From Mycolicibacterium malmesburyense (GTDB lineage: Bacteria > Actinomycetota > Actinomycetes > Mycobacteriales > Mycobacteriaceae): DNA of 12,967 nucleotides. The position numbers and the translations under genes are program-made. The notes under the pieces were generated by a model. That model was not told the DNA's origin. It saw nothing but the letters and a program-made list of their open reading frames with translations, and searched no databases. The stretch lies in NCBI RefSeq assembly GCF_001050015.1, contig NZ_CVTB01000320.1:1-12967 (forward strand), written 5' to 3'. Shown here one piece after another: positions 7,370 through 12,967 of the stretch (position 1 is the first letter of the stretch; the number at the start of each line of letters is the position of its first letter).

Positions 7370-8221
7370 GTGGCCGAAATCGACCGTCGCACCCTGATGA
7401 TGATGACCGGAGTCGCCGCGCTCGGCGCGGCCGCGATGCCTTCGCCGCTGGCAAACGCCTCGCCGCAGCAGCCGGCGCCGGCGCAGCCGCCACCCGATGC
7501 GGCGTCCGGCGGATACCTCTTCGTGGACGAGTTCGACGGCCCGGCGGGCTCGGCCCCCGACCCGGCGAAGTGGATCATCCAGAGCTGGGACGACCCGGTG
7601 AACCCGCCGATCGCGGGCCATTACCGCGACGACCGCCGCAACGTGTTCGTCGACGGCAACTCGAACCTCGTCCTGTGCGCGACCCAGGAAGGCGACCAGT
7701 ACTACAGCGGCAAGGTGCTCAGCCACTTCCGGGGCCAGATCGGCACCACCTGGGAGGCGCGGATCAAGTTGGACTGCATGCACCCCGGCCTGTGGCCCGC
7801 CTACTGGTTGCTGAACCAGGATCCGCTGCCCGACGGCGAGGTCGACATCGTCGAGTACTACGGCAACGGCGACTGGCCGCCCGGGACCACCGTCCACGCC
7901 GCCTCCAACGGTAGGACGTGGGAGGGCAAGTCGATCCCGCAGCTGGTGGATCCCGCGTGGCACACCTGGCGCACCGAGTGGAGCGAGGACGGGTTCCGCT
8001 TCTGGCGCGACTACACCGACGGCGCCGCCCCGTACTTCACCGTTCCCGCCAAACCGATTCCGGTTCACGGCCGGCCCGGCGACCTGCGCTGGCCGTTCGG
8101 CATCCCCGGCTACTGGCTGCAGGCGATCTTCAACCTGGCGGTCGGCGGCTCCGGCGGCGGGGACCCGCGTCTGGCGCCGTATCCGTCGACCATGCTCGTC
8201 GACTGGATCCGCGTCTGGTAG
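7370..8221 (+). CDS. Secreted GH16-family glycoside hydrolase (beta-1,3-glucanase-like)
   Basis: A 283-residue exported protein with a GH16 jelly-roll catalytic domain. The catalytic signature ExDxxE is present as GEVDIVEYYGN, with E157, D159 and E162 as nucleophile, assistant and acid/base. The mature domain starts at FVDEFDGPAGSAPDPAKW and ends in LAVGGSGGGDP and MLVDWIRVW, both typical of the family. The N-terminus IDRRTLMMMTG followed by an Ala-rich core and an ANA cleavage site near residue 30 looks like a twin-arginine signal peptide. The protein closely resembles M. tuberculosis Rv0315 from memory. I chose GTG at 7370 because the Tat motif then lies at residues 6-7 as in that relative; GTG at 7346 adds eight residues and cannot be excluded, and neither has a good ribosome binding site. 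The natural substrate in mycobacteria is not settled. The next gene overlaps its stop. Confidence 0.88.
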   Translation: MAEIDRRTLMMMTGVAALGAAAMPSPLANASPQQPAPAQPPPDAASGGYLFVDEFDGPAGSAPDPAKWIIQSWDDPVNPPIAGHYRDDRRNVFVDGNSNLVLCATQEGDQYYSGKVLSHFRGQIGTTWEARIKLDCMHPGLWPAYWLLNQDPLPDGEVDIVEYYGNGDWPPGTTVHAASNGRTWEGKSIPQLVDPAWHTWRTEWSEDGFRFWRDYTDGAAPYFTVPAKPIPVHGRPGDLRWPFGIPGYWLQAIFNLAVGGSGGGDPRLAPYPSTMLVDWIRVW

Positions 8222-9732
8222 ACGTCTCCGCCCGCGGTCGGCTCGCGCGGCTGGAACCGCTGCTCGTCGGGATTCTCGGCGCCGTGGTGAGCCTCGCGGG
8301 CGCCGGACGCCCGTCGTTCTGGTACGACGAGGCCGCGACGATCTCGGCGTCCTACAGCCGGCCGCTGCCCGCGCTGTGGCAGATGCTCGGCGACGTCGAC
8401 GCGGTGCACGGCCTCTACTACGTGCTGATGCACGGCTGGTTCGCTATCGCCCCGCCCACCGAGTTCTGGTCGCGGGTGCCCAGTGGTCTCGCCGTCGGCG
8501 TGGCGGCGGGGGGCCTGGTGGTGCTGGGTCGGCAGCTGTCGTCGCGGGGCGTCGGGCTCACGGCCGGCGTCGTCTGCGCGATCTTGCCTCGCGCGACGTG
8601 GGCGGGTATCGAGGCGCGCCCGTACGCGTTGACGATGGTGCTCGCGGTTTGGCTGGCGGTGGTGCTGGTATGGGCGGCCGGCCGCGAATCCCGTTGGGCG
8701 TGGGCGGGATACGGCGCTCTGCTGGCGGTGTCGATCCTGTTCGACGTCTACCTGGCGCTGCTGGTCCTCGCCCACGCGGTTTTCGTCTTGGCGTTCCGGC
8801 GACGGCGGTCGGTGGTGCTGCCGTTCGCGATCGCGTCGGGCCTGGGCGTCGCGGTGACGGCGCCGTTCGTCGCGGTGGTCGCCGGGCAGGCCCAGCAGAT
8901 CAGCTGGATCACGCCGATCGGTACGCGGACGTTCGAAGACATCGCCGTACAACAGTATTTCGACCGCAACCCGTATTTCGCGCTGCTGGCGGCGGTGGTG
9001 GTGCTGGCGGCCGCCGGGGTGTGGGTCTTCGCGCGGCGGCCGAGCCTCGGGGAGCGGGAAGCGATCGTGCTCACGGTCGCCTGGTTGGTGATCCCGACGG
9101 TCTTGATCGTGGCGTATTCGACTGTGCGCGAACCGCTCTACACGCCCCGGTATCTGTGCTTCACCGCCCCGGCGATGGCGTTGCTGCTGGGTGTGTGCGT
9201 CATGGCGGTGGCGCGATCGGCGTGGGTGGCGGCGGCCGTCGTAGTGGTGTTCGCGGTCGTGGCGGCCCCGACTTTCCTTGCGCAGCAACGCGGCCCGTAC
9301 GCGAAATACGACATGGACTACAGCCAGGTGGCCGACCTGATCAACGCGAAGGCCGCTGCGGGTGACTGCCTGTTGGTCGACGACACCGTCACCTTCCATC
9401 CGGCGCCGATGCGGCCGTTGATGGCGGCGCGTCCAGACGCCTACCGCGGCCTGGTCGACGTCAGCCTGTGGCAGCGCGCCGCCGAGTCGGATGCGGTTTT
9501 CGACACGAACCTCATTCCGGAGGCCTCGGTCGGGCCGCTCGAACACTGCGCCGTCGTCTGGATCATCACGCAGGCCGATCCCGGCGCCCCGGAACACGAA
9601 GAGGGCGTGGCCATCCCCCCGGGGCCCTTGTTCGGCGGGACGCGCGCCTTCGCCGTCAGCCACGACATGGGTTTCCGGTTGGTCGAGCGGTGGCAGTTCA
9701 GCCTGGCGCAGGTGATCAAATCCGAACGCTGA
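8215..9732 (+). CDS. Polytopic GT-C fold glycosyltransferase (mannosyltransferase-like, GT39/PMT-type)
   Basis: About 505 residues. The first helix (LEPLLVGILGAVVSLAGAG) leads into RPSFWYDEAATISAS, whose Asp38-Glu39 sit in the first extracytoplasmic loop where GT-C enzymes keep their catalytic acid. About ten further helices follow, for example LTAGVVCAILPRATWAG, FDVYLALLVLAHAVFVLAF, LLAAVVVLAAAGVWVF and ALLLGVCVMAVA, and a soluble C-terminal domain of about 150 residues. Such enzymes use polyprenyl-phosphate sugars at the outer face of the membrane to build lipoglycans or glycoproteins; the acceptor here is unknown. The start is unresolved. No in-frame ATG, GTG or TTG lies between the GH16 stop and helix 1. 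CTG at 8215 overlaps the GH16 stop (8219-8221) and keeps helix 1, so I use it; GTG at 8284 would cut helix 1. Translation is probably coupled to the GH16 gene, which suggests a shared envelope-glycan role. Confidence 0.8.
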   Translation: MVDVSARGRLARLEPLLVGILGAVVSLAGAGRPSFWYDEAATISASYSRPLPALWQMLGDVDAVHGLYYVLMHGWFAIAPPTEFWSRVPSGLAVGVAAGGLVVLGRQLSSRGVGLTAGVVCAILPRATWAGIEARPYALTMVLAVWLAVVLVWAAGRESRWAWAGYGALLAVSILFDVYLALLVLAHAVFVLAFRRRRSVVLPFAIASGLGVAVTAPFVAVVAGQAQQISWITPIGTRTFEDIAVQQYFDRNPYFALLAAVVVLAAAGVWVFARRPSLGEREAIVLTVAWLVIPTVLIVAYSTVREPLYTPRYLCFTAPAMALLLGVCVMAVARSAWVAAAVVVVFAVVAAPTFLAQQRGPYAKYDMDYSQVADLINAKAAAGDCLLVDDTVTFHPAPMRPLMAARPDAYRGLVDVSLWQRAAESDAVFDTNLIPEASVGPLEHCAVVWIITQADPGAPEHEEGVAIPPGPLFGGTRAFAVSHDMGFRLVERWQFSLAQVIKSER

Positions 9733-9741
9733 GCGTTCGGA
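9721..9741. promoter_or_regulatory. Perfect 10-bp palindrome, operator or terminator candidate
   Basis: TCCGAACGCT-G-AGCGTTCGGA. The stop codon of the glycosyltransferase (9730-9732) lies at its centre. A further half-site-like copy, GAGCGTACGG at 9747-9756, repeats GAGCGTTCGG at 9731-9740 sixteen bases on. Such clustered palindromes upstream of a short gene look like a TetR-type operator, though no U-run follows and a terminator role is not excluded. It ends about 48 nt before the start of the DUF1348 gene. Confidence 0.45.
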
Positions 9742-9774
9742 GTTCCGAGCGTACGGTTCTGTAGTAGACCCTTC

Positions 9775-9782
9775 GGGAAGGA
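9775..9782 (+). promoter_or_regulatory. Ribosome binding site of the DUF1348 gene
   Basis: GGGAAGGA, six bases upstream of the ATG at 9789, the best Shine-Dalgarno match on the plus strand of this window. Confidence 0.7.
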
Positions 9783-9788
9783 CACGCG

Positions 9789-10259
9789 ATGAACTCGAGA
9801 CCGCTGGTGCCACCGTTCACCCACGACACCGCTGTCGCGAAAGTTCGTGTCGCCGAGGACAACTGGAACACGCGCGACCCGGATCGCGTCGCGCTGGGGT
9901 ACACGCCGGACAGTCGGTGGCGCAACCGGTCGGCTTTCTTCCAGGGCCGCGAGCAGATCATCGAGTTCCTCACCGGCAAGTGGCGGCAGGAACTCCAGTA
10001 CCGGCTGATCAAGGAATTGTGGGCGTATGGCGACGACCGCATCGCCGTCCGGTTCGCCTACGAGTATCACGATGCCGAGGGCCGATGGTTTCGCGCGTAC
10101 GGCAACGAGAACTGGGAGTTCGCCGCCGACGGTCTGATGAAGACCCGCCACGCCAGCATCAACGACGTGGCGATCAGCGAGGATCAGCGGTTGTTCCACT
10201 GGGACCGGTCGGGCCCGCGACCCGCCGACCATCCGGGCCTGAGTGATTTGGGCTTGTGA
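9789..10259 (+). CDS. DUF1348 / NTF2-like (SnoaL-type) protein
   Basis: A 156-residue cytosolic protein of the DUF1348 family, which has the cone-shaped NTF2/SnoaL fold; the full family length is present. Visible family segments are [76 protein letters not shown] and the C-terminal [17 protein letters not shown] ending (here [13 protein letters not shown]). No signal peptide or membrane helix is seen. Fold-mates are isomerases, dehydratases and cyclases, but no function has been fixed for this family, so none is assigned. The ATG at 9789 has a good Shine-Dalgarno site. The 56 nt before it hold the palindrome cluster, suggesting separate regulation from the glycosyltransferase. It converges on selB across a large hairpin. 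Confidence 0.9.
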   Translation: MNSRPLVPPFTHDTAVAKVRVAEDNWNTRDPDRVALGYTPDSRWRNRSAFFQGREQIIEFLTGKWRQELQYRLIKELWAYGDDRIAVRFAYEYHDAEGRWFRAYGNENWEFAADGLMKTRHASINDVAISEDQRLFHWDRSGPRPADHPGLSDLGL

Positions 10260-10267
10260 ACCCGGTT

Positions 10268-10334
10268 CCCCGTGGCGAGCGCTCAGTTAGGTACAGATTT
10301 CGGGCCTGACGTACAAGGTTGAGCGCTCGCGGGG
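10268..10334. terminator. Large structured hairpin between convergent genes, candidate bidirectional terminator
   Basis: GCGAGCGCTCA at 10275-10285 pairs perfectly with TGAGCGCTCGC at 10320-10330 (11 bp). CCCC (10268-10271) and GGGG (10331-10334) add an outer stem past a three-base bulge. Inside, GTTAGG (10286-10291) can pair with CCTGAC (10305-10310) using one G-U, leaving GTACAAGGT as a one-sided bulge. It fills most of the gap between the DUF1348 stop (10259) and the selB stop (10348), as expected for a shared terminator. There is no U-tract, common in high-GC actinobacteria. It lacks a TTCGA T-loop and is not a tRNA. Confidence 0.5.
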
Positions 10335-10347
10335 ATGTGAGGGGGGG

Positions 10348-12036
10348 TTACAGCAGCGTGCGGGTGCCGTCGGCGCCGCGGCGGGTGACCTTCCGGGCGT
10401 CGAGGAGTTCGAGCAGCGGCACCGCGACGCGGCGGGTGGTGTTCAGCGCGCGCTTGGCTTCGGCGACGGTGAAGGGCTGCGGCAGCGTCGCGAGAACCTC
10501 CGCGGCGCGGTCGACGGCATCGGGTCCGAGGACCACGCCGTCGGCGATCCGGGTGAGTCGCCCGGCTCGGATCGCCGCCGCGAGTTCGCGTGATCCCAAG
10601 TGCAACTCGGCGAGCTCGTCGGCCTCCGGGGCGCGAAACAGCTCGGCTGCCAACCACTCCTCCACCGTCCGGACCGCCTTGTCGACGCGCGCCGGCAACT
10701 CGGCCCCGGGCCGTCGCACCACCCCGTCGACCACCTGTAGCCCGGTGCCGTCCAGCAGCGCGAGCAGGAGTTCCGCGGCCGGGACGCCCGCCTGCTGGCG
10801 TAACGCCTCCAACGGCATACCCGCCGCGATATCGTGCCCCGCCGTCCACTCGTCCAGCGCCGCGGTCATCCGCTCACGGCGCTGCGCCCACCACCCGTCG
10901 TCAACCACCCAATCGCCGACGCGTGTGCCGTCGACATCAAAGCCCATGGCGCGCAACTCCGTTACGCGCGCACACGGCGGCGGGCGGACGCGTCCGGTGG
11001 CCAGTTCCTCGCCCCGCTCGCGGGCCGCGCCGCGACGCCGCAGCGCCGGTGGCCGCACGTCGAGTACCTCGACGCCCGCGGCGATCCGATGCTCGCCGGG
11101 ATCGCGCAGCAGTCCCACGTCGCCGACCCGCAGCGGCAGCGGTCGCATCAACCGAAGCCGCGCACCGGAAACGCCGAGCGGTCGCACGTGGACGGGCACC
11201 GCCGCCGAGCCGATGTGCAGCACGAGTTGACGGTGCAGTTCGCCGGGTTTCCGTAGCAGCACGTCGATTTCGGCGGTGTCGAGCCACGCGCCCGGAGTTC
11301 GGATGGTATCGCCGCGGCCGATCTGCTGACGATCGACGCCACGCAGGTTGACCGCGACCCGCGCGGTCGCGCCGACCTCGTGACGGTCGCGGCCCAGCGA
11401 CTGCAGCCCGCGGATCGTCACCCGTCGACCGTCGTGCTCGAGCTCGTCGCCGACGCGCAGCGTGCCCGCCGCCAGCGTCCCCGTCACCACGGTGCCCGCG
11501 CCGCGGACCGTGAACGACCGGTCCACCCACAACCGCACATCGGCATCCAGCGAGGGCGCCGGCAGCGCGTCGACAAGCGAAATCACCGCCCCGCGAACCG
11601 CTTCCAGATCCGAGCCGAGCACCACCGGCGCAGAGGGGAGCCGCTCGCGCACTTGCGCCAGAGCGCGCGCCGGGTCGGCGAGGTCCGCCTTGCTGATCAC
11701 CACCAGCAGATGACGTACCCCGAGTGCCCGCAGGGCGTCGAGGTGTTCGTCGGACTGCGGCATCCACCCCTCGGTCGCGGCGACGACGAACAAGACTGGG
11801 CTTTCTCGGGGCATCGGGCCACATCCGGCGAGCATGTTCGCGACGAACCGCTCGTGGCCCGGCACGTCGACGAACGCGACCTCGCGCCCATCGAGCGTCG
11901 TCCACGCGAAGCCGAGGTCGATGGTCAGGCCGCGGCGCTGTTCCTCGGCCAGCCGGTCGGGCCACATGCCGGTGAGGCGTTCGACGAGCGTGGACTTGCC
12001 GTGGTCGACGTGGCCCGCGGTCGCTACGACGTACAC
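10348..12036 (-). CDS. selB: Selenocysteine-specific translation elongation factor SelB
   Basis: A 562-residue GTPase that carries Sec-tRNA-Sec to the ribosome at UGA codons followed by a SECIS. GTPase motifs are in order: G1 GHVDHGKST (8-16), G2 region RRGLTIDLGFAW with T38, G3 DVPGHERF (57-64), G4 SKAD (115-118), where SelB proteins vary from the NKxD of EF-Tu. EF-Tu-like beta-barrel domains follow (FTVRGAGTVVTGTLAAGTLRVGD), and then C-terminal winged helices, the last being PFTVAEAKRALNTTRRVAVPLLELLDARKVTRR, which in E. coli binds the SECIS. It is a little shorter than E. coli SelB (614). The GTG start at 12036 lies inside selA, overlapping it by 13 nt, and has only a weak ribosome binding site, so coupling to selA translation is likely. 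Its client in this window is fdhA. Confidence 0.95.
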   Translation of the reverse strand: MYVVATAGHVDHGKSTLVERLTGMWPDRLAEEQRRGLTIDLGFAWTTLDGREVAFVDVPGHERFVANMLAGCGPMPRESPVLFVVAATEGWMPQSDEHLDALRALGVRHLLVVISKADLADPARALAQVRERLPSAPVVLGSDLEAVRGAVISLVDALPAPSLDADVRLWVDRSFTVRGAGTVVTGTLAAGTLRVGDELEHDGRRVTIRGLQSLGRDRHEVGATARVAVNLRGVDRQQIGRGDTIRTPGAWLDTAEIDVLLRKPGELHRQLVLHIGSAAVPVHVRPLGVSGARLRLMRPLPLRVGDVGLLRDPGEHRIAAGVEVLDVRPPALRRRGAARERGEELATGRVRPPPCARVTELRAMGFDVDGTRVGDWVVDDGWWAQRRERMTAALDEWTAGHDIAAGMPLEALRQQAGVPAAELLLALLDGTGLQVVDGVVRRPGAELPARVDKAVRTVEEWLAAELFRAPEADELAELHLGSRELAAAIRAGRLTRIADGVVLGPDAVDRAAEVLATLPQPFTVAEAKRALNTTRRVAVPLLELLDARKVTRRGADGTRTLL

Positions 12037-12967
12037 GCCAGCACCGCCCGGGCGAGCAGGCCGTCGTCGTCGGGGGCCACCGTGCGCAGGTCGAGCAGGC
12101 AGCGGCCGCCCTCCAGCCGCCCGACCACCGCGGGGGTTCCGGTGCGCAGCGGTGCGGCGTAGGACTCCGGCAGGCTGATCGCGGCGCTGGGCAGCTGCAC
12201 GTCCGGCGCGCCGCCACCGCCGACCGCGGCCGTGCAGTCGACGGCCTCGGCGCCCGGGAGCTGCGCGGCCAGCTTCTTCGCGCGGACCCGCAGATCGGCG
12301 ACGTCGGCGTCGAGCGCCTGTATCACCGGGGGCGGCGGGCCGACCAGCGTGGCCTCCAGCGCCGCGAGGGTGAGCTTGTCGACCCGCAGCGCCCGCGCCG
12401 CGGGATGGCGCCGCAGCCGTTCGATCAGCTCGGCCGAGCCGAACAGCAGGCCGGCCTGGGGCCCGCCGAGCAGCTTGTCGCCGCTGGCGGTGACGAGGTC
12501 GGCGCCGTCGCGCAGCATCGTCGTCGCGTCGGGCTCGTCGGGCAGCAGCGGGTGCGGGGTGAGCAGGCCCGAGCCGATGTCGGCGACGATCGGCACGTCG
12601 AGGGAGGCCAGTTCGGGCACCTCGACCGCCGAGGTGAACCCGCTGACCGAGTAGTTCGACGGGTGCACCTTGAGGATGAACCCGGTGTCGGGGCCCAGCG
12701 CGTCGGCGTAATCGCGCAGGTGGGTGCGGTTGGTGGTGCCGACCTCGCGGATGCGCGACCCGGTCGACGACATCAGTTCGGGCAGCCGGAAACCGTCGCC
12801 GATCTCGATCAGCTCGCCGCGGCTGACGACGATCTCCTTGCCGGGCGCCAGCGTCATCGCGGTGAGCAGTAGCGCCGCGGCGTTGTTGTTGACGACGTGC
12901 ACACCGCCCGCCGTCGGCACGGCCCGGGCCAGTGCGGCCAGCGCACCGCGGCCGCGGCGGGCCCCCC
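12024..12967 (-). CDS. selA: L-seryl-tRNA(Sec) selenium transferase (selenocysteine synthase) SelA, 5' end cut by the window
   Basis: The C-terminal two thirds of SelA, a PLP enzyme that converts Ser-tRNA-Sec to Sec-tRNA-Sec using selenophosphate. The visible part starts in-frame at the right edge and runs to TAG at 12024-12026. It contains VVNNNAAALLL, RGELIEIGDGFRLPELM, GTTNRTHLRDY, KVHPSNYSVSGF, DIGSG, and the PLP-lysine motif SGDKLLGGPQAG (the Lys corresponds to E. coli K295), then RVDKLTLAALEATL. All are strongly diagnostic. An ATG/GTG at 12920 is internal, not the true start: homologous residues continue to the edge and roughly the first 140 residues of the family are missing. It is first of a selA-selB pair transcribed leftward. 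selD often neighbours these genes and could lie just to the right. Confidence 0.95.
   Translation of the reverse strand, partial: GARRGRGALAALARAVPTAGGVHVVNNNAAALLLTAMTLAPGKEIVVSRGELIEIGDGFRLPELMSSTGSRIREVGTTNRTHLRDYADALGPDTGFILKVHPSNYSVSGFTSAVEVPELASLDVPIVADIGSGLLTPHPLLPDEPDATTMLRDGADLVTASGDKLLGGPQAGLLFGSAELIERLRRHPAARALRVDKLTLAALEATLVGPPPPVIQALDADVADLRVRAKKLAAQLPGAEAVDCTAAVGGGGAPDVQLPSAAISLPESYAAPLRTGTPAVVGRLEGGRCLLDLRTVAPDDDGLLARAVLACTS

Noticed and set aside
7918..9732. 604-residue version of the glycosyltransferase starting at ATG 7918
   Set aside because: Its first ~100 residues overlie GH16 coding sequence, are Arg-rich and show no homology.
10268..10334. Hairpin as tRNA-Sec (selC)
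   Set aside because: No TTCGA-type T-loop, no UCA anticodon arm in the right geometry and only 67 nt long. The other intergenic gaps were also scanned by eye and none fits.
1..12967. CRISPR array, IS element or prophage genes
   Set aside because: No spaced direct repeats, transposase, integrase or phage-like proteins were seen.

Overview
The window looks like a chromosomal segment from a high-GC mycobacterium, probably a Mycolicibacterium-type environmental species. The codon use, a KgtP-like transporter, and a secreted GH16 protein that closely resembles the M. tuberculosis Rv0315 type (recalled, not searched) all point that way. Genes are closely packed, with GTG starts and 1-13 nt overlaps.

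Left part (1-1950, minus strand): an N-terminal fragment of a quinone-reductase/alcohol-dehydrogenase-like protein runs off the left edge and loses its family resemblance near position 120. Next to it is a KgtP-type MFS permease that is intact except for an in-frame TAG at codon 36. This flank appears to be decaying.

Centre (2019-7152, minus strand): a three-gene operon fdhA-fdhB-nrfD, read right to left, encodes a membrane-anchored respiratory formate dehydrogenase. fdhA appears as two open frames split by one TGA at 6583-6585. The TGA sits exactly where FDH-N-type enzymes carry selenocysteine, and a 7-bp hairpin with a GGTCT loop follows 11 nt downstream, which is a bacterial SECIS. The two frames are therefore one 1083-residue selenoprotein. 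FdhB has four four-cysteine clusters and a C-terminal membrane helix. NrfD is the quinone-side membrane subunit. FdhA has no visible Tat signal.

Middle right (7153-10259, plus strand): a short divergent promoter region precedes a secreted GH16 glucanase-like gene, a GT-C polytopic mannosyltransferase-like gene that overlaps its stop codon, and a DUF1348 (NTF2/SnoaL-like) gene behind a palindromic operator-like cluster. A large imperfect hairpin then separates the convergent genes.

Right part (10348-12967, minus strand): selB, the selenocysteine-specific elongation factor, and selA, selenocysteine synthase, which is cut by the right edge. The two overlap by 13 nt. They supply the machinery that decodes the fdhA TGA, so the window holds a client selenoprotein, its SECIS and two of the four bacterial Sec genes. 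I find neither selC (tRNA-Sec) nor selD here; they should lie outside, possibly just beyond the right edge.
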